This document shows, piece by piece, positions 1-7,006 of a stretch of DNA of 12,504 nt (positions within the stretch are counted from its first letter, which is position 1; every line of letters starts with the position of its first letter). The stretch covers positions 1 through 12,504 of the forward strand of contig CAMUPZ010000019.1 in NCBI GenBank assembly GCA_947095985.1. Direction: 5' to 3'. This stretch comes from an uncultured Candidatus Saccharibacteria bacterium (GTDB taxonomy: Bacteria; Patescibacteriota; Saccharimonadia; Saccharimonadales; Saccharimonadaceae). The position numbers and the translations under genes were made by a program. The notes beneath the pieces are model-generated. The model ran no database searches and was not told the DNA's origin. It saw only the letters and a program-made list of their open reading frames with translations.

Positions 1-2002
1 CCTGCTCCATCGGCACGCCATAGGTCTCGGCCGCCGTCTTGGTATGAATATCAACATCGCTATTAAAATCGTCAATTAATTGTTTGTCACCCGCCAACAC
101 CGCCGCCAGCCGCAGCTCAAATTGTGAATAATCGGCACCAACAAATACCTTGCCCTCCCTCGGCACAAACGCCTGGCGAATTTTCCGGCCCAGTTCTGTG
201 CGCACCGGAATATTCTGTAGGTTGGGGTTTGTACTACTCAACCGCCCAGTACTGGTTACGTCTTGATTAAATGTGGTGTGAATCCGACCGTCCTCAGCCA
301 CCAACTTCGGCAGCGCTTCAATGTAGGTGCTGATCAATTTAGTCAGCTCCCGGTACCGCTCAATCAGCTCAATGATTGGGTGCTGTCCGCGCAACTTATC
401 CAGCTCTTTTTGCCCCGTTGAATAGCCGGTTTTACCTTTTTTGATACCAGTCGTTGGCAGCTGCAACTTGGTAAATAACACCTCAGACAGCTGCGCCGGA
501 CTAGCAGCGTTGAACTCACGCCCGGCCATCGCATACATTTGTTGTTCAAGCCGACTCACCTCCGCCCCCAGCTCCTGGCCCATCTGCTCAAGGAGCGCCG
601 TGTCCAGTTTCATGCCGCGCCGCTCCATCTGAAACAGCGGCCAAATCACTGGAAAATCAAAGTCGCGAAGTACCCGGGCAATCTGCTGATGCGCCGCCAT
701 ATAATCCTGCTGTTGGCGGTAAATCTGGCGGAGCCGCGCCAGCTGTCGCGACACGGAATTATCCTCAGAAAAATCGCCCGCCAGTGCCGGCAAACTGCGG
801 TCGCGCCTCAGCGGATCGATCAAAAACGCCGCCTGTCCAACATCCCAGACCTCATGAAACCGCACCGTCACGCCGTGAGCATCCAGCGCATGATACAACT
901 CCTTGACATCCGCCGCAATCACCACGCCCTGTGCCAACAGCTGCCAAATACGTTGACCAATCTCACTCATTTTAGCACGCCACGCCACGCCAGGTTTGGA
1001 ATTAATATAGACCGCGTCCGGCTCCGATGGATCAATATAAATAATATTCTCTGTTTCAAACAACGGCTCAGCTGGCAGATTTTCGACGCGCGGCAATTCC
1101 AATTCCGCCGTCTCCACTACCTCATCCGCCGCCTGCATCGTCTTTGGCAACCGCCCAATCAGCGAATGAAACTCCAATTTCCGCAAAATTTCCGCCACCC
1201 GAGCAAAATCGCAGTCATCAACATCAGCCACTTCCCAGTCCAATTCCACTGGCGCGTCCGTCCAGATTTCTGCCACTTGCTTGGTCAAATACGCCGACTC
1301 GTGGCCCGCTTCCAACTTTGTCCTTAGAGCACCTTTTTGCTCATCCAAATGCGCATACACGCCGTCCAACGTGCCATATGCTTGCAATAATTTCACCGCT
1401 GTCTTTTCACCAACACCCGGTACGCCCGGCAAATTATCACTGGAATCACCCTTCAGCGCCTTCAAATCCAAAAACTGATCCGTCCGAATGCCATATTTTT
1501 GTTCAAAATATTCCGCCGTAAATTCCTCGATATTCCTCAGGCCATTTTTCATGGCGTAGACTTTGGTCAGCGGCGACACCAATTGTAGCGCATCCAAATC
1601 CGATGTTAGCAGACAGGTCTGCACGCCGCGCGCTTCTGCTTGCCTGGCAAACGCACCCATGATATCGTCCGCTTCATAATCATCGAGCTCATACAGCGGC
1701 CAGCCAAAGGCGTCCAATAGTTCCATCAAAATCGGAATTTGCTGATAAAAATCGTCAGGCGCTGGCTTACGACCCGCCTTGTACTCTGGATATAGTTCCC
1801 GGCGCTTACGGATGTTGGTACCGCGCTTGTCCCAGGCCACCGCCACATAATCCGGCTCCAATTTCTTGATAAGCTCAATCGCCAAACTCACAAACCCATA
1901 CACCCCGCCCGTCGGCGTACCGTCCGTCGTACTCAGCCCCGGCATGGCATAATAACCTCGGTAAAACACCGACTTACCATCAATAACCACTAGACGCTTC
2001 AT
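1..2002 (-). CDS. polA: DNA polymerase I, 3' end missing at window edge
   Basis: DNA polymerase I fills gaps and removes RNA primers during replication and repair. About 667 residues are visible from an ATG at 2002; the frame is open to the left edge, so roughly the last 200 residues (fingers and second palm motif) lie outside. The N-terminus is a 5'-nuclease: IDGKSVFYRGYYAM (residues 7-20), the acidic cluster LDDYEADD (106-113), TSDLD, and the helix-hairpin-helix GVPGVGEKTA. The centre, where a 3'-5' exonuclease should be, is short and lacks a recognisable DxE motif, so proofreading is probably lost. The polymerase part shows TSTGRLSSTNPNLQNIP and motif A, GADYSQFELRLAA, with the metal-binding Asp near residue 624, then DIHTKTAAE close to the edge. 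The gene lies downstream of the 2019-2666 gene on the same strand but has its own promoter. Confidence 0.97.
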   Translation of the reverse strand, partial: MKRLVVIDGKSVFYRGYYAMPGLSTTDGTPTGGVYGFVSLAIELIKKLEPDYVAVAWDKRGTNIRKRRELYPEYKAGRKPAPDDFYQQIPILMELLDAFGWPLYELDDYEADDIMGAFARQAEARGVQTCLLTSDLDALQLVSPLTKVYAMKNGLRNIEEFTAEYFEQKYGIRTDQFLDLKALKGDSSDNLPGVPGVGEKTAVKLLQAYGTLDGVYAHLDEQKGALRTKLEAGHESAYLTKQVAEIWTDAPVELDWEVADVDDCDFARVAEILRKLEFHSLIGRLPKTMQAADEVVETAELELPRVENLPAEPLFETENIIYIDPSEPDAVYINSKPGVAWRAKMSEIGQRIWQLLAQGVVIAADVKELYHALDAHGVTVRFHEVWDVGQAAFLIDPLRRDRSLPALAGDFSEDNSVSRQLARLRQIYRQQQDYMAAHQQIARVLRDFDFPVIWPLFQMERRGMKLDTALLEQMGQELGAEVSRLEQQMYAMAGREFNAASPAQLSEVLFTKLQLPTTGIKKGKTGYSTGQKELDKLRGQHPIIELIERYRELTKLISTYIEALPKLVAEDGRIHTTFNQDVTSTGRLSSTNPNLQNIPVRTELGRKIRQAFVPREGKVFVGADYSQFELRLAAVLAGDKQLIDDFNSDVDIHTKTAAETYGVPMEQ

Positions 2003-2036
2003 AGTTCTATTGTAGCATTTAAGCCGCTATTGTCAG
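2003..2036 (-). promoter_or_regulatory. polA promoter, leaderless type
   Basis: On the minus strand CTGACA (2036-2031, five of six to the -35 consensus), 16 bases, then TGC-TACAAT (-10 at 2014-2009). Six bases separate the -10 from the polA ATG at 2002, so transcription should begin at or next to the start codon. The -35 lies inside the last codons of the upstream gene. No Shine-Dalgarno sequence is seen. Confidence 0.75.
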
Positions 2037-2666
2037 ATTTTCGATTGATGCAGCACCAAGTTTTCGTTGTATTCTCTTACGCCTATAGTAAATTTTCTTA
2101 AGCTTTTCTTCAGCATTAAACGAACCTCCCTGCATTTTATCATATTTTCTATAAAACAATTCAAGATCACCCATAGAATCGTAGGTAGATTTTCTATATC
2201 GCTCTGCCCATTTTTCACATCTTTCCCAAAGCTGTCTCTCCCAGCTATAAAAATGACAATCTTCAATCTTGCCATTACTGGTGAATACATTGATGATTTC
2301 CGTCTCGCCAAAATTATCAAATCCGACAGAAAATTTATAGATCGGCTCACCTAAGGTGGGAGTAACCTCAAAATCATCTATGAAAACATAATCAAAATCG
2401 TCTTTATCGTCTGGCATCTTATATATCTGATAACAATCCCCAGACTTCCAAATCATCCACACCTGACCATACTGATCAATAACCGGTTTGCTAACAAATT
2501 TTTCCCATGCCTTACTACGATCAAATTTCGATTCCAGCTCTTCAACTTGTTCTAATATATTGCCCCATTGAACTTCTTTACGATATTCTATTAAACGACC
2601 CCAAATATCAAGATCAGAAAATGGATCCTTAGGCAACTCTTCAGTAGTTTTATGAAGTGTTTCCAT
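2019..2666 (-). CDS. Hypothetical protein, unrecognised
   Basis: A 215-residue protein of no family I recognise. It is acidic in the first half, rich in aromatic residues in the middle (GQVWMIWKSGDCYQIY, VFIDDFEV, CHFYSWERQLWERCEKW), and ends in a basic stretch (EEKLKKIYYRRKRIQRK). There is no signal peptide or membrane helix, so it is probably cytoplasmic. The start is a choice. The frame extends up to a TTG at 2711, but a TTGACA/TATGTT promoter occupies 2708-2680, so starts at 2711 and 2684 lie upstream of the likely transcript start. The ATG at 2666 follows AGGG (2678-2675) by eight bases. The gene is visibly AT-rich: 21 of 60 bases are G or C in 2041-2100, against 34 of 60 in polA at 841-900. 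This suggests a later arrival or weak constraint. It is divergent from the kinase gene at 2729. Confidence 0.75.
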   Translation of the reverse strand: METLHKTTEELPKDPFSDLDIWGRLIEYRKEVQWGNILEQVEELESKFDRSKAWEKFVSKPVIDQYGQVWMIWKSGDCYQIYKMPDDKDDFDYVFIDDFEVTPTLGEPIYKFSVGFDNFGETEIINVFTSNGKIEDCHFYSWERQLWERCEKWAERYRKSTYDSMGDLELFYRKYDKMQGGSFNAEEKLKKIYYRRKRIQRKLGAASIENLTIAA

Positions 2667-2679
2667 AATACTTACCCTA

Positions 2680-2708
2680 AACATACGCTCTATTTGGAAG
2701 AATGTCAA
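2680..2708 (-). promoter_or_regulatory. Promoter of the 2019-2666 gene
   Basis: A perfect TTGACA (2708-2703), 17 bases, then TATGTT (2685-2680, four of six) on the minus strand. It excludes the TTG start at 2711 and supports the ATG at 2666. The core overlaps the divergent promoter of the kinase gene at 2694-2722. Confidence 0.6.
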
Positions 2709-2728
2709 CAAATTGCTAGAATTGGTCT
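2694..2728 (+). promoter_or_regulatory. Promoter of the UPF0200-like kinase gene, leaderless type
   Basis: TTGGAA (2694-2699), 17 bases, then TAGAAT (2717-2722) preceded by an extended-10 TGC (2714-2716). The -10 ends exactly six bases before the ATG at 2729, predicting a transcript starting at or next to the start codon. Confidence 0.7.
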
Positions 2729-3316
2729 ATGACACAACCACATGCAAGAATTATCGCCCTGGTTGGACTAGCTGGTAGCGGTAAGAGTTCGGCTGTCGAG
2801 TATTTGACAGAAAAAGGGTTTCCAAAAGTTTATTTTGGCGGCGTTATTTATAAGGCCATGGACGAGGCCGGAATTGAAAAAACTTGGGACAATCAACAAA
2901 AATTCCGCGAAGAAATCCGCCAACGTGAAGGTAAAGACTTTGTCATTAAGCGCGTTATAAAAAATGTTCGTGATTTAATTAACGCTGGACAAAATAAAAT
3001 CGTCTTGGACGGGTTATATACGTGGAGTGAATATAAAATTCTCAAACATGAATTTCCTGGCCAGGTGGTTGTTATCGCTATTGTTACACCAAAACACCTC
3101 CGCTATCAACGCATGATAAAACGTCCCGAACGCCCGATGCAGCCACATGAAGTTGACCAGCGCGATTGGTCGGAAATTGAAAATTTGGAAAAAGGCGGAC
3201 CAATTGCCATCGCTGATTACTTTGTTATAAATGACGGCAGTCTCGATCAATTACACCAAAAAATAGACGCCGTTACCCACGACGCCCATTTCTGTAAATC
3301 ACCCGAGCAGTGCTAA
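2729..3316 (+). CDS. UPF0200 / dephospho-CoA-kinase-like P-loop kinase
   Basis: A 195-residue P-loop protein in the nucleoside-monophosphate-kinase/dephospho-CoA-kinase fold. The Walker A motif GLAGSGKS is at residues 13-20. The rest follows the plan I know from archaeal UPF0200 proteins: KVYFGGVIYKAMDEAGI after the first helix, VLDGLYTWSEYK at the middle strand, RYQRMIKRPERP as an Arg-rich lid, QRDWSEIENLEKGGPIAIAD, and IADYFVINDGSLDQL near the end, which fits the adenine-binding Asn loop of CoaE-type kinases. The substrate cannot be read from the sequence; a nucleotide or dephospho-CoA is the likely phosphate acceptor. Both ends are tight: the promoter overlaps that of the divergent neighbour, and its TAA directly abuts the convergent rpoD stop. 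A true CoaE is the alternative, but the spacing of motifs fits UPF0200 better. Confidence 0.8.
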   Translation: MTQPHARIIALVGLAGSGKSSAVEYLTEKGFPKVYFGGVIYKAMDEAGIEKTWDNQQKFREEIRQREGKDFVIKRVIKNVRDLINAGQNKIVLDGLYTWSEYKILKHEFPGQVVVIAIVTPKHLRYQRMIKRPERPMQPHEVDQRDWSEIENLEKGGPIAIADYFVINDGSLDQLHQKIDAVTHDAHFCKSPEQC

Positions 3317-4276
3317 TTAATCCAAGTACTCGTAAAGTTTTTTCGCATCTTTGTGCTTGCGAAGTTTTGCTAGTGCCTTAGCTTCAATTTGGCGGATACG
3401 TTCACGTGTTACGGCAAATTCCTGACCAACTTCTTCCAAAGTGTGGTTTTTACCATTGTCCAGACCAAAGCGCATTCGAACAATTTTCTGCTCTCGGTCG
3501 CTCAGGCTTGATAATATATCCTGAACTTGCTCTTTCAATAATTGATTTGATGCTGAATCTTCTGGCGAAACCGTATCTTCATCAACGATAAAATCTTGCA
3601 GCACTGAGTCATCATCTTCACCGTCACGACCAACACCAGCATCCAAAGAAGAAATATCCTGCTTAATCTTAATGACGTATTCGATTTTCTCTGGCTCCAT
3701 GTCCAGCTCTTTGGCCAGCTCGTCAATGGTCGGCTCACGATTCAATTCCTGTGTCATCCGTCGCTGCGTGCGCAGCAATTTATTGATAGTTTCCACCATG
3801 TGAACTGGAATACGAATGGTCCGCGCCTGATCAGCAATCGCCCGGGTAATCGCCTGACGAATCCACCAGGTCGCATAAGTTGAGAACTTAAATCCCTTAT
3901 CTGGATCAAACTTCTCCACCGCGCGCAAGAGTCCAGTATTTCCCTCTTGAATCAAATCTAAAAAGTCCAAACCACGGCCCGAATATCGCTTGGCAATTGA
4001 CACCACTAGGCGCATATTTGCCTCAGCCATCTTATCTTTAGCCTTCTTATCCCCTTCAATAATCCGGCGCGCCAAATCCATTTCCTCTTCAGCGCTCAGT
4101 AGTGGAATTTTACCAATTTCCCTTAAATACAACCGCACCGAGTCGTCCGACACATCATCCAAATATTGACCAGTCGTCAACGAATCCAAATCTTCTGATT
4201 CTTCTTCGTCTATAAGCGTTGGATCAAAATCATCATCATTTAAATTTGTCGGCTTTGTCGTATTTTCGTCGCTCAC
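3317..4276 (-). CDS. rpoD: Primary sigma factor RpoD (sigma-70, group 1)
   Basis: The housekeeping sigma factor that directs RNA polymerase to most promoters. In its 319 residues, region 1.2 begins at DSVRLYLREIGKIPLL (45-60). Region 2 spans about 82-152, with GLDFLDLIQEGN and the -10-reading helix YATWWIRQAITRAI. Regions 2.5/3.0 contain PVHMVETINK, keeping the His and Glu (H159, E162) equivalent to E. coli H455 and E458 that contact an extended-10 TG. Region 4 ends with the -35-reading helix-turn-helix VTRERIRQIEAKALAKLRKH (289-308). Region 1.1 is reduced to a 44-residue acidic tail. The start is GTG at 4276, overlapping the dnaG stop as GTGA, with AAGGAG (4287-4282) five bases upstream; an ATG two bases earlier is in another frame. 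It is the second gene of the dnaG-rpoD operon. Confidence 0.97.
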   Translation of the reverse strand: MSDENTTKPTNLNDDDFDPTLIDEEESEDLDSLTTGQYLDDVSDDSVRLYLREIGKIPLLSAEEEMDLARRIIEGDKKAKDKMAEANMRLVVSIAKRYSGRGLDFLDLIQEGNTGLLRAVEKFDPDKGFKFSTYATWWIRQAITRAIADQARTIRIPVHMVETINKLLRTQRRMTQELNREPTIDELAKELDMEPEKIEYVIKIKQDISSLDAGVGRDGEDDDSVLQDFIVDEDTVSPEDSASNQLLKEQVQDILSSLSDREQKIVRMRFGLDNGKNHTLEEVGQEFAVTRERIRQIEAKALAKLRKHKDAKKLYEYLD

Positions 4277-6006
4277 ATTTTCTCCTTAATCAGATTATTT
4301 AAGCTCTGGCGTAAATCCTGAGACAAAACCTCATCACCCGACGCCTCGGCCTCTCTAAGCTGTGTTAATAGTTGATTCTTTTTGTTTTCGCGATGTTTTA
4401 TTGTTATCTGTCTGACTAGCCGAGCCATTTCTTCATCCAAGCTTTTTTGCTCCCAATTGGCGTAACGACTTTCACTTTTCAACTGTACTATTTTCACATA
4501 CTGTTCGATTTTTTGCAAGTCCAGCGGCACTTCGCCTAACTCTACGTCTGGGTTTTTTCGTAGATATCCAATCAATTGCCGCGCGCTATCGCCGTCCAAC
4601 ATCTCACCAGAAATCGCCGCCAGCCAACGTCGCACAGACTTTTCGTTCGCCGCCAGCCCTGCCAACATATCCTCAGTCTCATCTTGAACTGGCTGTGGTT
4701 TTTCTTTATCAACTTTAGTCTTTTTCAATTGGTGCTCGGCAACTTTTTCATTCGACAATTTTGCCTTAAGTGCAGTAATCGACACGCCAGTTTTCTCAGA
4801 AATCACCGACAAATAATGCTCCTGTTCTACCGGGTCTTTCAGACTTCTGATAATTCTCAAAGCAATCGTTGAGAAGCGGCGCTTACCTTCTGCTGATTTC
4901 AAATTTTCCATTTCCGCATATCTGGCAATTACCCAGTCCACCGCCGGCTGGGATTTATCAATTGCCATCTGCCACAAGTTTGGATCTTTTTGGATTAACT
5001 CGTCTGGATCTTTAACGTCATCAGGTAAACTCACCACCTCCAACTCCACGCCAACTTCCTGCGCCAGATTAATCGCCCGCTCCGTTGCATTCATCCCTGC
5101 CCGATCGCCATCAAACGCCAAGCGAATCCGCCCCGCCAGCCGACTTAACGATTTCAAATGCTGAGTCGTCATCGCCGTACCGGAAGTTGCCACTACGTTT
5201 TTTACTCCTGCCTGATGACTACTAATCACATCCAGATTTCCCTCGACAATAACCGCCGCATCATTCTTACGAATCGCCTCTTTAGCCTGAGACAATCCAA
5301 AAATATAACGCGACTTATCAAACAATAAAGTCTGCGGCGTATTTAGGTACTTTGGCGCGCGCGGATCTTCCCGAATAATCCGACCAGTAAAACCAACCAC
5401 TTCGCCACTACCATCACCCAGCGCCACCATCATCCGTCCGCGGAATAAATCTCCGCCAAAACGATTTGTCAACCCAGCATCAGATAATTCGCGTTTTGAA
5501 AACCCCCTTTTCTCTAGCGCTTTTGTTAGCGCATCGCCACTATCCGGCGCATAGCCAATCAGAAAATCACCAATTGTCTGTCGATTTAATCGTCGTTTTT
5601 TTACTACATAGTCCAGCGCCACCGAATTTTTTACCAAATTCTGCTGATAAAAATTAGCTGCCAATTTAAGCGCTTCTCTAGCCCTGGCTCGTCGCTTGGA
5701 AGTTCGCCCATCGCCATTAGAAAATAATGTCAAATCCACACCTGCTTTACGCGCCAAATGCTCCAGAGCTTGCCGAAAATCCATCCCCTCAACCATCATC
5801 ACAAAGGTGAAAATGTCACCACCCTTGCCAGAAGAAAAATCATGCCAAATCTGTTTCTCTGGACTTACCATAAAGCTAGGAGTCCGCTCGTCTGTAAACG
5901 GACTAAGACCCTTTAGATTGCGGCCTGCCCGTTTCAGATGAACATACTCACCAATTACATCCTCGATATTCAGCCGCGCTCGCACTTCTTCTTTGGCATC
6001 ATTCAT
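4273..6006 (-). CDS. dnaG: DNA primase DnaG with degenerate zinc finger
   Basis: Primase synthesises the RNA primers for the lagging strand and normally works with the DnaB helicase. The 577-residue protein has the N-terminal zinc-ribbon region (about 1-95), the catalytic core with DLFRGRMMVALGDGSGEVVG, YLNTPQTLLFDKSRYIFGL, and the TOPRIM motifs VEGNLDVI (E255) and AFDGDRAG (D299, D301), followed by DPDE (333-336). A weakly conserved helical C-terminus probably binds DnaB. The zinc region is clearly homologous (GLSPFTDERTPSF, EKQIWHDFSSGKGG), but all four ligand positions are changed: the usual Cys-His pair is Ser35 and Thr38, and the Cys-Cys pair is Asp56 and Ser59. The catalytic acidic residues are intact, so the enzyme should still polymerise. 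The gene heads the operon with rpoD, overlapping it by four bases, and has a leaderless-type promoter. Confidence 0.96.
   Translation of the reverse strand: MNDAKEEVRARLNIEDVIGEYVHLKRAGRNLKGLSPFTDERTPSFMVSPEKQIWHDFSSGKGGDIFTFVMMVEGMDFRQALEHLARKAGVDLTLFSNGDGRTSKRRARAREALKLAANFYQQNLVKNSVALDYVVKKRRLNRQTIGDFLIGYAPDSGDALTKALEKRGFSKRELSDAGLTNRFGGDLFRGRMMVALGDGSGEVVGFTGRIIREDPRAPKYLNTPQTLLFDKSRYIFGLSQAKEAIRKNDAAVIVEGNLDVISSHQAGVKNVVATSGTAMTTQHLKSLSRLAGRIRLAFDGDRAGMNATERAINLAQEVGVELEVVSLPDDVKDPDELIQKDPNLWQMAIDKSQPAVDWVIARYAEMENLKSAEGKRRFSTIALRIIRSLKDPVEQEHYLSVISEKTGVSITALKAKLSNEKVAEHQLKKTKVDKEKPQPVQDETEDMLAGLAANEKSVRRWLAAISGEMLDGDSARQLIGYLRKNPDVELGEVPLDLQKIEQYVKIVQLKSESRYANWEQKSLDEEMARLVRQITIKHRENKKNQLLTQLREAEASGDEVLSQDLRQSLNNLIKEKM
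4282..4287 (-). promoter_or_regulatory. Shine-Dalgarno site for rpoD
   Basis: AAGGAG on the minus strand, five bases before the GTG at 4276 and inside the last codons of dnaG. It decides the GTG start. It contrasts with the first genes of transcription units here, most of which lack such a site. Confidence 0.8.
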
Positions 6007-6021
6007 GTTTTTATTATATCA
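6007..6021 (-). promoter_or_regulatory. dnaG-rpoD operon promoter, leaderless type
   Basis: A perfect TATAAT (6018-6013) preceded by an extended-10 TGA (6021-6019), with exactly six bases before the dnaG ATG at 6006. I see no good -35 hexamer 16-18 bases upstream; the extended -10 may compensate. The upstream AAAGGG is too far from the ATG to act as a ribosome-binding site. Confidence 0.75.
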
Positions 6022-6024
6022 CCC

Positions 6025-6059
6025 TTTACCTCTGTTATTGTTTGTGCTTAAATAGAAAC
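6025..6059 (+). promoter_or_regulatory. Promoter of the membrane-protein gene, leaderless type
   Basis: TTTACC (6025-6030), 17 bases, then TTAAAT (6048-6053), preceded by TGC (6045-6047). Six bases follow before the ATG at 6060. This placement argues against a TTG start at 6042, which would lie inside the promoter. It faces away from the dnaG promoter within a 53-base gap. Confidence 0.6.
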
Positions 6060-6671
6060 ATGTATCCTGACAATTTGGACAACCAATCACAAGGTATCGA
6101 TTATCTAAATCAAATTGCCACACCTCCACCAGCAGAAGGTTTTGATAAAAAAACCAAAATAATCATGGCTGTTCTCAGTCTAATCGGAATATTAACCCTC
6201 ATTGCAATTTTTGTTTTTTCGCAAAATTCCATGCCAAAAACAACTCCAGCTCAAGTTGCCGCACGGGTTAATAAACTACTGACTATTTCTCAAAAATACA
6301 ATAACAAATTCCGATCAACCGAACTCCAAACCACTAATAGTTCTTTAATTTCCGTCCTGACCACTGCTGAAGCATCAATGAGCGATCCACTTCAAGCAGC
6401 AGGCATTAGTTACAAAGAGAAGAAGAAAGATATTCTCGCTCTAGATCCTTCGGATAAACTGGAGGAAAAACTAGATGAAGCTAACCTGAATACACAGCTG
6501 GACGTTACTTATGCACACGAAATGAATGTCCAAATAACAGACACAATTGCCATGATGTCGAAAGTATATAAATCGACCAAATCAAAAACTATGCGTCAAT
6601 GGCTGGAAAAAACCGCTACGGATTTGGAAAATATCCAAAAGCAAATTAACCAGATAATTAAATCAAGCTAA
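6060..6671 (+). CDS. Hypothetical single-pass membrane protein
   Basis: A 203-residue protein of unknown function. A polar N-terminal segment with a Pro-rich spot (ATPPPAEGFDKKTK, about 21-34) leads into one strongly hydrophobic helix (IIMAVLSLIGILTLIAIFVF, about 35-54). The remaining 150 or so residues are polar and mostly helical (MNVQITDTIAMMSKVY, then a C-terminal stretch ending LENIQKQINQIIKSS that could form a coiled coil). A positively charged KKTK just before the helix suggests a cytoplasmic N-terminus and an exported C-terminal domain, an inference from the positive-inside rule. No cleavage site or lipobox is seen. The start is placed at the ATG at 6060 because the promoter covers the alternative TTG at 6042. 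Its TAA overlaps the stop of the convergent MmcQ-like gene. Confidence 0.8.
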   Translation: MYPDNLDNQSQGIDYLNQIATPPPAEGFDKKTKIIMAVLSLIGILTLIAIFVFSQNSMPKTTPAQVAARVNKLLTISQKYNNKFRSTELQTTNSSLISVLTTAEASMSDPLQAAGISYKEKKKDILALDPSDKLEEKLDEANLNTQLDVTYAHEMNVQITDTIAMMSKVYKSTKSKTMRQWLEKTATDLENIQKQINQIIKSS

Positions 6672-7006
6672 GCTTCTGCAACTAATTGGTAGCTTAATCG
6701 CGCCAAATCAAAAACCTCTTCATCGCTCAATTGCCCTGAGCAGATGATGGTATTCCAATGTTTCTTATTCAAATGATAGCCCGGCAGCACTGTTTCATAT
6801 TTTTCCCGCAAATTCTGTGCTAGCAGTGGATCACACTTCAAACTCACCCTGAGCGGCTTTGAACCCTCCTTAACCAGTGCTACCATCTTCCCTGCGCCAT
6901 CATTACTCTTACCAAATTTATACACCGCGATATCCTCACCAAACGGATAATCTAACCATACGCCGGGCAAACTAAGAATAAACTCTTCAAATTGTTTATG
7001 GGTCAT
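6668..7006 (-). CDS. MmcQ/YjbR-family protein
   Basis: A 112-residue protein of the MmcQ/YjbR family, small proteins with a CyaY-like fold often annotated as DNA-binding; their biochemical role is poorly defined. Family features seen are FEEFILSLPGVWLDYPFGEDIAVYKFG at the N-terminus (positions 6-32), MVALVKEGSKPLRVSLKCDP in the middle, and LPGYHLNKKHWNTI, the most diagnostic stretch, followed by a C-terminal helix SDEEVFDLARLSYQLV. The length is normal for the family. It is translationally coupled to orn: its ATG overlaps the orn TGA as ATGA, with AAGGTG (7017-7012) five bases upstream. At the other end its TAG overlaps the convergent stop of the membrane-protein gene, leaving no room for a terminator. 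Confidence 0.88.
   Translation of the reverse strand: MTHKQFEEFILSLPGVWLDYPFGEDIAVYKFGKSNDGAGKMVALVKEGSKPLRVSLKCDPLLAQNLREKYETVLPGYHLNKKHWNTIICSGQLSDEEVFDLARLSYQLVAEA

Noticed and set aside
539..1327. A 262-residue open frame on the plus strand
   Set aside because: It lies opposite the well-conserved polA, is rich in His, Arg and Gln with no motif, and has no promoter or ribosome-binding site. It is an antisense shadow of a GC-rich gene, as are 1144-1521 and 1281-1478.
2667..2711. Upstream TTG and ATG starts (2711, 2684) for the 2019-2666 gene
   Set aside because: TTGACA and TATGTT promoter elements cover these codons, so a transcript would begin downstream of them.
6042..6059. TTG start at 6042 for the membrane protein
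   Set aside because: The codons lie inside the promoter, and the ATG at 6060 is at the six-base distance shared with other genes.
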